DNA of 64,000 nucleotides from Humulus lupulus (Eukaryota; Streptophyta; Magnoliopsida; Rosales; Cannabaceae), in contig NC_084793.1 of the NCBI RefSeq assembly GCF_963169125.1, positions 90,911,071-90,975,070 on the forward strand, in the 5' to 3' direction. This document shows, piece after piece, positions 35,320 to 47,216 of this stretch (position 1 is the stretch's first letter; each line of letters opens with the position of its first letter). Position numbers and translations under genes: made by a program. Under the pieces are notes generated by a model, which saw only the letters and a program-made list of their open reading frames with translations, ran no database searches and had not been told where the DNA came from.

Positions 35320-35667
35320 TTAAGCTTGATACTCTCCCAATATCTGATTTACCACGAGCTGGGAATCACTATAGCATTGGATGGCTTTCGCCTTTAGCTC
35401 TTTCGCCATCCTTAGCCCTGCCAATAAGGCCTCATACTCTGCTTTATTGTTGGATGCTTCCAACCCAAATCTAAGAGCTGTATGGAACCGATGTCCTTCA
35501 GGCAAGATTAAGATTATCCCAGCTCCCGATCCATTCTCGTTTAATGATCCATCAATGAAGATTTTCCATAATTCCTGCACCAGCTCCCTCATGAGCTCGT
35601 CCTGAAAACCAATGCATTCAACTATAAAATCAGCAAGGGCTTGACTCTTGATTGCTGTTCGTGGCAT
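35320..35667 (-). pseudogene. Tat A second (archaeal-type) RNase H
   Basis: The frame reads LADFIVECIG, then WKIFIDGSLNENGSGAGIIL, FGLEASNNKAEYEALLAGL and IQCYSDSQLVVNQILGEY. The D-G-S, E-Y-E-A and S-D-S-Q-L blocks are the RNase H active-site positions. An additional RNase H domain after the normal one is diagnostic of Tat/Ogre gypsy elements. The frame is open over 115 codons; the next upstream piece carries stops. Confidence 0.85.
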
Positions 35668-35733
35668 GTATAATATCTCAAACTGGCCAAGTTCGATGGC
35701 CCATTTTAATAGATGTCTCGACGTTTCAGGCTT

Positions 35734-36950
35734 TTACAATACATGCCTTAAAGGTTGGTCGATTAAGACGTTAATAGAATGGGACTGGAAAAATGTCCTG
35801 AGCTTTCTTGAAGCCAAAATCAGACGGAATGTCAGCTTCTCTATTAGTGGGTACCGTGATTCAGCTCCAAGAAGCCTCTTGCTTACGTAATATACTGGTT
35901 TCTGCGTCCGGTCTTCTTCTCGAACTAACACAGCACTGACTGTATTTTCTATCACGGCCAGGTAAAGAAACAGAGATTCTCTAGACGTCAGTTTGGATAG
36001 TACAAGGGGTTCAGCTAGATGCGTATTCAGATCATGAAATGCCTGTTCACATTCTTCGGTCCAATCAAATTTTTTGTTTCCCCTGAGCAAGTTGTAAAAT
36101 GGAAAACACTTGTCAGTGGATTTTGAAATTAAGCAATTTAGAGCCGCCACCCTTCCAATTAGGCTTTTAACTTCCTTACGCAACATGGGTGAAGGAATTT
36201 TTAACAACGACCTAATTTTTTCCAATTCACCTCTATTCCCCTTGTGTTGACTATGAACCCCAGAAACTTTCCAGATGCCACCCCGAAAGTGCATTTATGG
36301 GGGCTCACCTTCATGTCATACTTTCTCAAGATACCAAAACATTCTTCCAGGTTGGATATATGGTTATTGGCAGTCTTCAACTTGACGAGCATGTCATCTA
36401 CATACACTTCCATGTTTCTCCTGATCTAGTTAGCGAACATTTTTTTGACCAACCGTTGGTATGTAGCTACGACATTTTTCAGTCCAAATGGCATAACTTT
36501 GTAACAATATATATGTTCGATCGTGAAACTGGTATGCTCTTGGTCTGTAGGGTTCATCGCGATCTGGTTATATCCAAAATACGCATCCATGAAAGACATG
36601 AGCTCGTGGCCTGTTGTGGCGTCTACCAACTAGTTAATCCTTGGTAGTGGCAAACAGTCCTTAGGACAAGCCTTGTTGAGGTTAGAGAAGTCGATATAGG
36701 TTCTCCACTTCTCGTTTGGCTTCAGAACCAGCATGGGGTTAACAACCCAGATCGGGTATTTTGCTTCCCTGATAAACCCGCATTTCAGTAGGTGAGCTGC
36801 TTCTTCTTCTTCTAATGCTTCATCTCGCACTTTCCCCAAAAGCCTCCATTTTTGGGATTTTGCAGGCACGCTCTTGTCCAAGTTTAAGGTGTGCATTATT
36901 ATACTCGGACTAATTCCCACCATATCCTCATGTGATCAGGCAAAAACATC
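35734..36950 (-). pseudogene. Tat A reverse transcriptase and first RNase H
   Basis: Minus strand order: LLKCGFIREAKYPIWVVNP, KWRTYIDFSNLNKACPKD (36630-36923); MSFMDAYFGYNQIAM, VMPFGLKNVVATYQRLV; MEVYVDDMLVK (the Y-V-D-D catalytic box, about 36385-36413); FLGFIVNTRGIEVN; then RNase H with PVYYVSKRLLGAESRY (35734-36294). Breaks near 36630 (stop), 36428 and 36200. All family blocks are present, so loss is by point changes rather than deletion. Confidence 0.9.
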
Positions 36951-37429
36951 CAGGTTCTTCCGTAAAAAATTGACCAGCTCCTTCTTTCTTTTGTCTTCAA
37001 GATTTTTCCCAATTTTTACAACCCTTGAAGATTATTTCAGGTCGATGTATACTTCCTCGAGCTCTTCTATGTATTTGAGCTCAGACCTGTCTTCACCTAC
37101 CCGTGGATCTATGTCGTTACTTTGGGTGAGCTCACCACCTTCTTCTTGAGGTTCTTCCATCCCACGAGTGATTTCTATTTCCTGAGAATCCTCACCTCCC
37201 TCACTTATGACCATTTCCTGTTGCCCGGGTTGTGACTTTCCCTTCATAGAAATGCTATAGCATTCTCTGGTAGCGAGCTGGTCTCCTCTGACTGTGCATA
37301 TCCTCGAAGTTGAGGGGAATTTCATTGACAGGTTTCGAATTGACGTTACGACTTCAAATGCCATCAGTGCGGGTCAGCCCAAAATCACATGGTATGCAGC
37401 CGGACAATCGATTACTACGAACTCAAGTA

Positions 37430-37690
37430 TTTTGTAGACAATTTGTGACTCTTATCCTAGTGTCACCATTAGTCTGATTGTCCCTATGGCCACTGTTCCT
37501 TCACCTAAAAACCCATACAGAGTCATTGAGGTCGCCTTCAAATATGATACGAACAATCCCATTTTTTCTAGGGTGGACCTAAAAAGTAAATTTATGGAAC
37601 TCTTATTATCCACCAGTATTCTCCGTACCCTTCGGTTGGCGAGTTGCACAGTTACCACCAATAGATCATTGTGTGGGAATTGGACGTGGC
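37430..37690 (-). pseudogene. Tat A protease
   Basis: The frame MVVTVQLANRRVRRILVDNKSSINLLF contains the retropepsin active-site position; the usual DTGSS/DNGSS reads DNKSS, so the Gly of D-x-G is lost. GEGTVAIGTIRL follows. Flanking text on both sides is gypsy linker sequence rich in Glu and Gly. Confidence 0.75.
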
Positions 37691-38070
37691 TATCATCCTC
37701 TTCCGTAAAAATGATTGGTTATTTTTCAAACCGCTGTTGCTTCGATAACCGCTGCTCCGTGATGAACTCAACTCTCTTATGAGCCTTCAACTCATTGATA
37801 TACCCTTTTTGGGCCCCACTACTCGTACCCGCAAAATGAGGTCCTCCGACAATAGTGGTTATATCTCCTCCCACTATTGGGGGAGGATCGACCTGATTTG
37901 CCTGAGCTCCAAATTGGCCTGCCGAAGTTTCTGGCATTGACTGAGAATTCTGCCCAGTAGTTTGATTGGGGACTACCCTATTTCGGGCGTACTGGGCAAA
38001 TGGTCCAGCTCGAATGAGAGTCTTGATTTCATCCTTCAGCTGCCGGCAATCATCAGTATTATGATCGATG

Positions 38071-40114
38071 TCATTGTGGGATTGGCAAAATTTTGAAGCT
38101 CTCTCTTTGCCCTTTGGTGCCAAAAGGTTCTGGATTCTTCCTTGGGAGGCGATTTGAATTTGCCAGAAAGATATGCTCTTGGGTGTATGTTAGGTCGGTA
38201 TAGGTGGCATAAATGGGCTTGAACTTCTCCACAAACTTGTTCTTCTTCGTCCCGTTCTGGTCGCCCTCATCATTCCCTTTCCTTTTGTTATTCTCCCCTT
38301 GGTTATTCTGGGTAACGGCTTGAGTCGTAGCTGTAACATCCGTTATCACTCCAATGGGTTAGACAGGGGTTTGGCTGGTTCGCGCGACAGAAGCTCGTGC
38401 CTCCTCCAGGTTTATCCATTCTTGAGCTCAGGCCAGAAATTCATCCACGCTTTTAACCCCTTTTCTTTGGAGTTCTTTCCACATGTCCCCCCCCCCCCCC
38501 CCCCACACACACAAGGATTCCCATTCTCATTTCCATGAGCTTGGAGTTGTCATCAATGTTCTTAGCTCGTGCAGCAACATTAGCAAACCTGCTCAAGTAT
38601 GCTTTCAATGTCTCCCCAAGTAGTTGCTTTACGTTGGCCAATGAATCAGCTTTAGCACGAGCTGCCTGCAAGGGACCAACATTGCAGGGTACAAGATACA
38701 TCATAGATCGAGCCTGACATTGTGGGCCATCATCATGGTGTTAAACATTTTGAGGTGATCAGACAGATCTGCGTTTCCATCAAACATCAGTATGTGCGAC
38801 ATCCTAAAGCCTATAAGATATGTTGTCGCTGCAATGTTTGAAGAAAAAGGTTCGAGCTTCTCATCTGAGTCGCAATCATCCTTTCCCTTCCCAGATAAGA
38901 GTCTTTTCATTTGCTCTTCCATCAGAGCCAGTCTTTCAAGGGTTTGGTCCCTGGTCCCTAGGTTAGTTGGGGGTTGTTCAATAGCTCCCATCCTATTATA
39001 CACGTTTGATGGGTTGTTGTCCCTCCAAGTTCAAGCTTGGTTATCTGGGACATTCCCATTGTCACGTACAATGGACAGACCTCCCTCATGTCGAGTATGA
39101 CTAACATTCCCATCCCGAGCTAGATACCTTCTCTGTGAGTTCAAATGATCACGCAGGTCAGGCTGTGGATCATATCGAGGACTTTGTGCCTAACTCAAGT
39201 GATTTCTCAGGTCGCTCTCAGAACTGCCTCCACGCTGGCTCTCTGTCCAATAACTTTTGTTTGCAAAACTCACTACTCACGGTTGAGATCGAGGACCGAG
39301 ATTCTCATCACACGTTCATGGGGCATAAGTATTAACAGACGGGGGAAAATTTCTCCTACTATTCCCATGAGCTGGAACATCTCATTGAGGGCGAGGTGGT
39401 GTTGATGTCTTATAGGTGATAGAGGATGCCTTATTAGTGAGGCTATCCTCGTTCCATCAGGACGGACTAAATTAGTTCGCCTTGGTTCTATCCCAATGTC
39501 CCTAGTTCTTTGTGTCTGGGGCTCTGACCGTGTCACGGAGGGATTTGCTGTAGCATTTTGACTTTGTGAGCCTATCCCCGCCCCTCCCTGTGGGTTGTTA
39601 TGGGCATTTTCAGGAATCTATGAAGAAGGCACAAAGCTTAGGGTCATAGTCTTGACTGACCGACTGACATGCTGATGATGACCCCTGTGATGATCAGTGG
39701 GATGAGCATTCTGGTGGTTTTTCCCTGAAGGTGCAGAACTCAGAGTGGCAATTATGATAGAACAACTCGGTTTAGACCGGTTATTCCCGTGGGATTTATT
39801 AGATCCACTTTGCCTCATTTCAACATTGACGTCGGTTGCAAGAGGGGGTAACTGAGCCAAGAACTCCTCAATCTGCCTGTTTTCCCTAGTGAGATGGCTC
39901 CTTAACTAGGCATTTTCCATCTCAACGGCAGTCAAGTATCTTGGATTAGGATTTGGTGGTAGTGATGCTGAACTCCCAGTGTCGTCTTGACCCATCGGTT
40001 GCTTTCCCGGACGTTGCTGAACATTTGGATCCCTTAATTGGAAACGACGGTATGATGAACCTCCTGCCCACCAGGCTGTTCTATCTCATTATCATGCATC
40101 GATCGAGTGAGCAC
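38071..40114 (-). pseudogene. Tat A gag with an 18-C homopolymer break
   Basis: Start Met near 40114 (MVLTRSMHDNEIEQPGG). Downstream pieces include ERLALMEEQMKRLLSG, FRMSHILMFDGNADLSDHLK (38701-39003), ADSLANVKQLLGETLKAYLSRF (the retrotrans_gag block) and, beyond, KRKGNDEGDQNGTKKNKF. An 18-base C run (38487-38504) followed by a CA repeat breaks the frame inside gag. A separate downstream frame (37719-38123) carries FCQSHNDIDHNTDDC, a CCHC-like knuckle with spacing CX2HX4HX4C. Confidence 0.75.
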
Positions 40115-40175
40115 CATGATGAAAGTCGATTGAAACTTGCGAAGCACTAATTTCCTCTCAATGAAAGCACCAAAT

Positions 40176-40874
40176 TATTGACGCGGTTTTTCGCCAATAG
40201 TGTATAAAGATATTAAACAGGTAGATTAGTGCTAGATTATAAACCGTAATGAAATAGAAAACACACTCTCAAGAACACACAACTTTTACGTGGTTCAGTG
40301 CCTACCACGCAATACAGAAATGGCTCCCCTTTCCCTGTCCATTATTCCTAGTATTTATAGTGGAATTTCATGGACAGGTTTGGGTAATCGCGTGAATAAC
40401 TAAGGTATCTATTTAATACAGATTATTCCCATTTACATTGGGATATGATGTGATAACATAATAGAATATACTCCTGCTATCTCAGATAATAAATGATAAA
40501 TATGTGATACAGCCTGGACATTAATGAGCGTATAAAGATTCTCTAAATTTCTTGGGATCCTTCAGTATGCGTTCTGTCCAAGTTTCCATGAGCTGAATAT
40601 CTCACCCGAGCTCGTGTTCAACGACTATCTGAACCCTAGCTTGTAATAAGTTCAGAGTGCCCAAAGTTGGATCTGGTTATTATAAGTCTCGAACTTAATT
40701 GTTATCCTGAGAGGGCGCCTGATAATAACCTCTGTATCGTGCTGTCCAACCCTCAAACTTGAGCTATTCACATCACTGTTAGCCAGATATTCTACTTGGC
40801 TATTTTTCACATATTCATCTGCCAGCTGTACCTGAGTTAAGTAATTGAACTCGTGCTAATTTTAGGGTATAACA
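40176..40874 (-). repeat. Tat A 5' LTR
   Basis: 699 bp; minus strand starts TGTTATACCCTAAAATTAG and ends GCGTCAATA (CA decayed to TA). Matches 28686-29442 apart from the indel. Confidence 0.9.
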
Positions 40875-40879
40875 TAATC

Positions 40880-41008
40880 AAATATCTTCTATCTGATGGT
40901 CCTAAAAAATAACAAGTCTAGCTTTAAGACGCTCCACAGAACCATCTGAATTGTATTTAATCTTGTAGACCCAACAATTGCCCAAGGCATTCTTTCTAGG
41001 TGGGAGAT
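40880..41008 (-). pseudogene. Ale RT segment trapped between the two Tat elements
   Basis: A 129-bp island encoding, on the minus strand, LPPRKNALGNCWVYKIKYN and SDGSVERLKARLV, that is the opening of copia RT, ending in DHQIED before the junction. It belongs between 51401 and 28685 of the Ale element. Its edges are the two target duplications (TAATC and GAGAT). Confidence 0.9.
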
Positions 41009-41629
41009 TTTTTACCCAAAAATGGTTGTTAATGATGTGGCAAGGATTTCTCGCACATGCTTGACGCATGGCGGAGTCAAGACAAGGAGGTGTTGTTTGA
41101 TGACCGACTAGCTGCATATTGCTTCACCATACTTCACGATTAGATACGATTAGTTTGGTCGTATGATTCGGTTTATTTCCTTTAAAAATTGTAATCTTAT
41201 AATAATTACGTTGATTATTACCTCTTTATGACCTTGATACATGGATATTAAGGAAAATTTAAGGCCCATTGGCCCATGTAACCCCCCTTGAGCCTATAAA
41301 TATGCATGAAATAGCTCAAGGAGGGGACTTTTGGCTTTTTTATCTTTTTCCTGAATACTGAGAGAAAGAGCATATAGTGCGATTATCCTCCAAATAGTTG
41401 TATTTCCCCTAAGGATTGTGAAACTCAAGAATCCTAGTTCTTTGATCATGGCATTGAGATTCAATATTAATAATAGCACTAAGTGGACGTAGGTCATTAC
41501 CATTCATTGGGGCTGAACCACTATAAATCGTTTGTGTCTATTCTTTACCATTAGATTACATTTTTTATTTTTATCACATTTCTTGTCGTATTCTTGACTC
41601 CGTGTCATTGGCCAAATCAAGGGTCAACA
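41009..41629 (+). repeat. Tat B 5' LTR
   Basis: Starts TTTTTACCC (TG decayed to TT) and ends GGGTCAACA; 621 bp, the same as the 3' LTR. Differences to the 3' LTR are mostly C/T and G/A transitions, as expected from methylated-cytosine decay. Confidence 0.92.
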
Positions 41630-41678
41630 TTCTGATGCTTTCATTGAGAGATTGATCAAGAAGCTGTAAGAGAATCTA

Positions 41679-42267
41679 ATGACAAAGACATCTAAGAAAG
41701 CTGGATCGGCCCCTGGTGCTGCATCATCTCAACCTCCTCCTCCAATTGTTGCAGAGAATGAACCACATTTAGAGTTTGAAGAGGAGGATTTGGATACGGA
41801 AGCACTAAGGGCAAAACTGGGGGTGTTGCAGGATGAGTTGGCCAATCTGAGGGCCAATCAGGAGAATGCAGCGAAGACAATGGCGCTGCAGCAGAGATAA
41901 ATTGAATGTCAGTGCCAGGAGCTGAGTGAGCGGAAGGTGGACATGAACCATCGGCAAAGGGATGCAATGGCTGCTCTCGAAGCAGCCATTCAATTGGCCC
42001 GAGGACAGGCTACGCCGACCTCTCAGCCGGATCAGCCACCGAGCACGCCACCACAGCGGGCTCTTAATCCCAGTCCTCCACTCCAACCAGCAAGCCTTCA
42101 GAGGCTGGAGCAGCTGCCTGTGGCTCAGGACGATGTTCCAATTTGGGATCCTAAGCAGCAGCCTCCATCTCAAGATGGTCGAGGAAATCCCCTGCGCCAG
42201 AGGCAGAATAGGGTCGGGCAGCTGCCCCGCAGCCCTAGACGCCCGAGGGATGAAGAGCCAAATCCAC
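41679..42267 (+). pseudogene. Tat B gag N-terminus
   Basis: MTKTSKKAGSAPGAASS, an acidic stretch FEEEDLDTEALRAKLGVL, then a helical Gln/Ala-rich segment, an in-frame stop (41898-41900), and continuation VDMNHRQRDAMAALEAA and a Pro/Gln/Arg-rich tail. It is the disordered N-terminal part of a Tat gag. The conserved retrotrans_gag block never appears, because the sequence changes to Tekay integrase at about 42262-42275. Confidence 0.7.
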
Positions 42268-43327
42268 CAAGTGGGAGGACATTACGATGGATTTCGTTGG
42301 AGGATTACCCAGGACAGTTGGACTTCATGACTCGGTGTGGGTGATAGTGGACAGATACACCAAGTCAGCCCATTTTCTACCAGTGAGTTTGACCTATACA
42401 GTGGAATAGTTTGCAGAACTGTATGTGAGGGAGATAGTTCGTCTCCATGGGGTTTCAAAGTCTATTGTATCTGATCGAGACCCTATCTTTACCTCCAAGT
42501 TTTGGGGAGCTTTGCAGAGAGCTATGGGGACTCAGCTGAAGTTTAGCACAGCTTTTCATCCTCAGACTGATGGACAGTCTGACAGGACGATTTAGGTGTT
42601 AGAGGACATGCTTAGGGCATGTGTGATTGATTTCGAGGGGTCTTGGAGTAATTATTTACCGTTGATCGAATTTTCATATAACAACAGCTATCAGTCCACG
42701 ATTGGAGTGGCCCCTTATGAGATGTTATATAGGAGGAGATGTAGATCACCCATACATTGGGATGAGATGGGTGAGAGGAGGTACTTAGGACTGGATATGG
42801 TTCAGAGGACTAATGAGGCTATTGAGAAGATTTGAGCTAGAATGCTGGCTTCGCAGAGTAGACAGAAAAGCTACGCTGATCCTAAGCGTAGGAACGTGGA
42901 GTTCCAGGTTGGGGACCACGTGTTTCTGCGAGTTTCACCACTGAGAGGAGTGAGGAGATTTGGAGTGAAGGGCAAGTTGAGCCCTCGGTTTGTTGGACCT
43001 TTTGAGATCCTGGAGAGGATTGGACAGGTGGCTTATAGGCTGGCCTTGCCACCGTCGCTATCAGGAGTTCATGATGTGTTCCATGTCTCCATGTTGCGGA
43101 AATATGTATCTGATACAACACATGTGCTGAAGTACGAGGACTTAGAGTTACAGAAAAATTTGTCCTATGAGGAGCGACCAGTTCAGATTTTGGATCGGAA
43201 GGACAAAGTCTTACGGAATAAGACAATTCCGTTAGTGAAAGTGTTGGGGAGGAATACCAAGGTCGAGGAAGCGACCTGGGAGTTAGAGACAGCGATGCGG
43301 GATCAGTATCCTGAGCTATTCAGGTAA
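42268..43327 (+). pseudogene. Tekay integrase with C-terminal chromodomain
   Basis: The frame opens [15 protein letters not shown], then [78 protein letters not shown], then FVGPFEILERIGQVAYRLAL, SGVHDVFHVSMLRKYV and, at the end, IPLVKVLGRNTKVEEATWEL...YPELF, the group II chromodomain of Tekay/Del elements. Frameshift at the DSVWV start relative to the gag frame and stops at 42408, 42593 and 42833. GQSDRTI replaces the usual GQSERT, so the catalytic Glu is Asp. Confidence 0.9.
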
Positions 43328-43363
43328 ATTTCGAGGACAAAATTCTCAGTAGGAGGGGATAGT

Positions 43364-45655
43364 TGTAACGACTCAAAATCACTAATAAGGCTTAAGGGCC
43401 TTGATTAGTGTGCCGGGAGGGCATAATTGGGATTAGAATGAATTTTATTGATTTAAATGCATAATTATATGATTAATAGTGTGCATATGATAATTGATGA
43501 TATTATATGATGATATGAAATATATATATGTGATATATGTGAGAACCACATTATTATGTGGATAAATCTACAGCCGGCGACTTGGGGCGATCCTAGGGCT
43601 AGATAGCGGGAAAAGTCACAACGTGGCATTATGATTGACTTTGGACAAGTCCAGGGTATTTTAAGTATCAGGTAGTGATTTAGACTATCGGGTTATGAAA
43701 ATAAATAATTGGAGATATATTTGAGGTTAGGATGTCTAGGTGGGAATACTGGGGAAATTTACTATTTTGCCCTCGGGGATGTTTCCGGTACCCCGAGCTT
43801 TGAGATTAGCTTAATAGCCTAAGGATATACTTGGGAAGACTTTAGAAAACACTAGACAGAAATTAAACCGAATCTTTCTCAGCCTTCTCTCTCTTTTCTC
43901 TCTCTTAAGGAAGAAAAAACACTGAAATTTCAAGGGAAATCAGCTGAAGCTTGGGGAAATTGAAGGGATGAATTAGAGGTTTAGCTCAAGAACCAATCAA
44001 GAACTAAAACAGAGCTAAGGTAAGCAATGCATTTTTGTTTCTGTGGTTAGAAATTTTGAGTAATGGCTGAGTTTTAAATATTTATGGTTTTGGCATTTAA
44101 GGTTGAATTTGAGGCTGGAATCTTTGAAGTTAGGTCAGGGAACTCTTGGAGAAGTGATTCTGTAGCTGAGGTAAGCTTTAATCCAAGGTTTAATGGTTGA
44201 ATTCGAGTTTGGCATGGCTGAGTTTTATGTTTTTAAGTTAGAAAGTTTGAGTAATTGAAATGGGTTTTTGAAGGGTTTCTAGCCTAGGATTCAGTTGGGT
44301 TGAGTTGTTGTAATCTTGTGGGAAGTTTGTGGATAGTTGAGTTGAGGATTTGGGGTGGTTTTGAGAGAGTTTGCATGAGGTTTAAGAGTTAAAAATGGTG
44401 ATTTTTCTGGGTTCGAAGGGGTCGGGCCGCGTCATAGTTCTTGGTGAGTCGCGGCCCTTCGAAGCTGATGGATGCTAAGGAAGGAGGGCGGGCCGCGGCA
44501 TGGTCTAAGCAATGCCACAGCCCTTACCTGTTTTTGGGCATTGGGTGGTCCCTGATTGGGGCCATGCCATGGCATGGTTGGCTAATGCCGCGACCCTTAA
44601 GGGATATTGAGATTTTGAGATTCTAGGCTTAGGAAATTAACCTAGGGTGCTCGGGATTGAATCTTTTATCTTGTTTGGTGAAATTCAATGTTCCGGAGAT
44701 TAGAATTTTGTCTAAGAGCTCATATAAGTTTTTTGATGGTATCCTTTACCTTGGTTGTGACTAGGTGATAAAGGCTTAGGCTCGGGAACGGATCGTGCTT
44801 GAGGAGCATCGCTCGTAATCTGAAATCGTAAAGATTAAAGGTAAGAAAACTGCACCTGGTTGAATATCTGTAACGGGACTAAGGGCTCCCTATTATAAAT
44901 ACTTGAAAGGATGGTATTATGCCATGTAAGCTAATTAGTGAACCAACGGCCTAAGGGTACCAAGGGTTACACTAGCGCACAGGGCGCGGCTTGGCCATTG
45001 GTAACCAAGGACAGCTTAATATGCACTGAGCTCGGTTTAAGCGGGCCGGAGTCAGTGGGATAAACAGAGGGTGCGGCCTAAGTTGTCGGCCCTGATTATT
45101 ATGTGATATGAATGTTATAAGTGTTTGATTGCATCCATGATTCTGAATATATGCTGAATGGTTAATGTGGATTACTTGAAGAGAGTTCATGCTTAGTGAG
45201 TTTGCTATCTGTTATTACTGTTTGTATTGCACATGTTTTCTTGCTGGGCCTTGGGTCACGGGTGCTACGTGGTGCAGGTAAAGGCAAGGGCAAGCTTGAT
45301 CAGCCTTGATTTGGAGGGCTCGACGAGCAGAATGTACATGACCAGTTGCTTAGCCACCACGGTTGAGGTTTAGGCAAGGACGCAAGACCTAGAAATTGTC
45401 CATTTTGCCTTAGTATGGCTGATAGTTGTCTGTATTATTTTAAGAGTCTGTAATCCAACTTTTTGACTCTGTTTCTTTTGGGATCCCATGTACATAACAA
45501 CTTACTTATATAAAATGAAACTTTTGAGTCCAAAACATTTGAAACCCTAGCTCATACATGATTAGTGACACGTTTTTAAACTAATGACTTGATTAGCAAG
45601 TCTTGCACCTTTATAAGTACACAGTGTAGCGGTCTTGTCTATTCAGGGCGTTACA
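43364..45655 (+). repeat. Tekay 3' LTR
   Basis: 2292 bp, TGTAACGACTC to GGGCGTTACA. Contains a block (44415-44605) of repeated 'gggccgcggcatgg...atgccacagccctta' units. Shares beginning and end with the three solo LTRs. Confidence 0.92.
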
Positions 45656-46524
45656 AAAGTCCGTGCCCGTTCGTAGTCTGGGGTATAGACTTGATTGGAT
45701 CTCTACCCACAGGAAAGGGCGGCATCAAGTATGTTGTGGTTGCTGTCAATTACTTCACTAAATGGGTCGAGGCCGAGCCACTCGCAGCCATAACGACCAA
45801 GAAAGTGCTGGATTTTGTGATAAAAAACATCATATGTTGCTATGGATTGCTGAGGAAAATCGTCTCAGATAACGGCACACAATTTGATAGTGATTTGTTC
45901 ACGGATTTTTGCGAACGCATGGAATTATCAAGAGCTTTTCCTCAGTCGCTCATCCCCAAGAAAATGGACAAGTCGAAGCAGTCAATAAAACACTAAAGGA
46001 TACTCTGAAGAAAAGACTTGAAGAAGCTAAGGGGGCATGGCCAGAACAATTGCCTGAAGTCCTTTGGTCGTACATAACTTCCCACCGAACAGCAACATGC
46101 CATACCCCATTTTCCTTGGCTTATGGGTATGAGGCTATGTTTCCTGTTGAGTTAGATCCGCCTTCGCATTGCAGAATAACGTACGATTAAGGCTCTAACA
46201 ACCAACTATTGATGGAATCCCTGGACTTAATCGATGAGAAGCGTGAGCAAGCCCAACTCCGAGTAGCTGCTTACTAGCAAAAAAGTCGCCCGGTATTTCA
46301 ATTCTAAAGTGCGTGAAAGGAAATTCAATGTCGGAGATCTAGTGCTGCGAAGAGTTTTCTTAAACACCCGCGACCAGGCTGCTGGAGTACTCGGACCTAA
46401 TTGGGAAGGATTTTACCAGATTGAAGAAGTCCTCCATCCAGACACTTACAAACTTGCTCGCTTAAATGGAGATCTCATTCCTCGCTATTGGAATGGAGAA
46501 CACCTGCGCAAGTATTATCAATAA
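45656..46524 (+). pseudogene. Tat B integrase, C-terminal two thirds
   Basis: PFVVWGIDLIGSLPTGKGG, VVVAVNYFTKWVEAEPLAAI, IVSDNGTQFDSDLFTDFCER, VAHPQENGQVEAVNKTLK (catalytic Asp and Glu present), EVLWSYITSHRTATCHTPFS, then after stops RKFNVGDLVLRRVFLNTRD and GVLGPNWEGFYQIEEVLHP to the stop at 46522-46524. Frameshift near 45925 and stops near 46189 and 46275. First residues are cut off by the Tekay LTR. Confidence 0.9.
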
Positions 46525-47216
46525 ATAGTTATTCTTAAAGAAATGGCTTGTATTAATTTGATTTTTTACAAGTTGTGAAAAAGGGTTGGTCATTTTATGT
46601 GACTAATCGCTTATAAGTGTAAGATCTTATTGATCACTCATACAGACACGTTTTGTCCATTTATTACGAGAAATATAAGGGACTGTGCGCAGCCAGTCAT
46701 TCGTACCAATTATTGTATTTATTACAAGTATTTGCTCATTACGTGTGTTGTTTTGCTGTATTATCGTTTAAATTCCTTTTCTCCAAGTAGTAATGTTCAA
46801 ACAGGTTAAGGTCAAGGAAAATGACCAAGGACCTAAAGCTCCTTAATCACTTGGGGGGCGTATAAGGCATCTAGTAAGCAAAGCATATCGAAAGGTATGT
46901 AAACACATGAGCAAAATAAGTGAAAGCATGCTAAGGTACTTAAAGTATTTTTCAAAATTTTGTATTTTGTTAAATCAAACCAAAGTACTATGCTAGGTTC
47001 GGTCATGCGAACAGGTGTTATGATAAAATGCAAATATTATAATATCTAGAGGAATTCCTTTCACCGCGAGCAGTCGCTGCTCAGATGTAATTGTTTGTTA
47101 AAAGTAAAAGCTGCCTATGCAGCAATAAAATTTTATAATTAAAAAAGTAATAGTCTTTACATCACGACCCGTAGGTCGTGTAGTCAAAAGATAGAAAGAA
47201 AAAAAATGGAAAAAGA
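46525..47216 (+). other. Tat B noncoding region between pol end and antisense gene
   Basis: AT-rich; no coding evidence. Contains 'gatcactcatacagacacg' text and a T/A-rich segment. Corresponds to the converging region of Tat A. Confidence 0.4.

Larger units (their letters stand above)
28686..40874 (-). mobile_element. Tat-lineage Ty3/gypsy retrotransposon A with antisense gene
   Basis: LTRs at 28686-29442 and 40176-40874; target duplication TAATC (28681-28685 and 40875-40879). On the minus strand: 5' LTR, primer site TTTGGTGCTTTCATTGAGAGG (40153-40174), gag, protease, RT, RNase H, a second RNase H, integrase, then a ~4.5-kb 3' region that carries a gene on the opposite strand (30494-33221), polypurine tract GAGCTTGAGGGGCAAA (29443-29458) and 3' LTR. 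The dual RNase H and very long 3' region are Tat hallmarks. It is inserted in the Ale RT. Many stops; not autonomous now. Confidence 0.92.
42268..45655 (+). mobile_element. Truncated Tekay (Del-type chromovirus) gypsy element: integrase end plus 3' LTR
   Basis: Integrase C-terminal two thirds and chromodomain (42268-43327), a polypurine tract (AGGAGGGGATAG) and a complete 3' LTR (43364-45655). The 5' LTR, gag, protease and RT are absent. Right flank after TTACA is Tat integrase at AAAGTCCG; the matching AAAGT on the left is not found, because the left edge is a deletion junction inside Tat gag. This copy identifies the family of the solo LTRs at 2685, 3662 and 18004. Confidence 0.9.

Noticed and set aside
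41937..42344. Apparent gag-integrase fusion protein
   Set aside because: The last ~25 codons are Tekay integrase DNA read in a wrong frame; it is a deletion artefact, not a fused gene.
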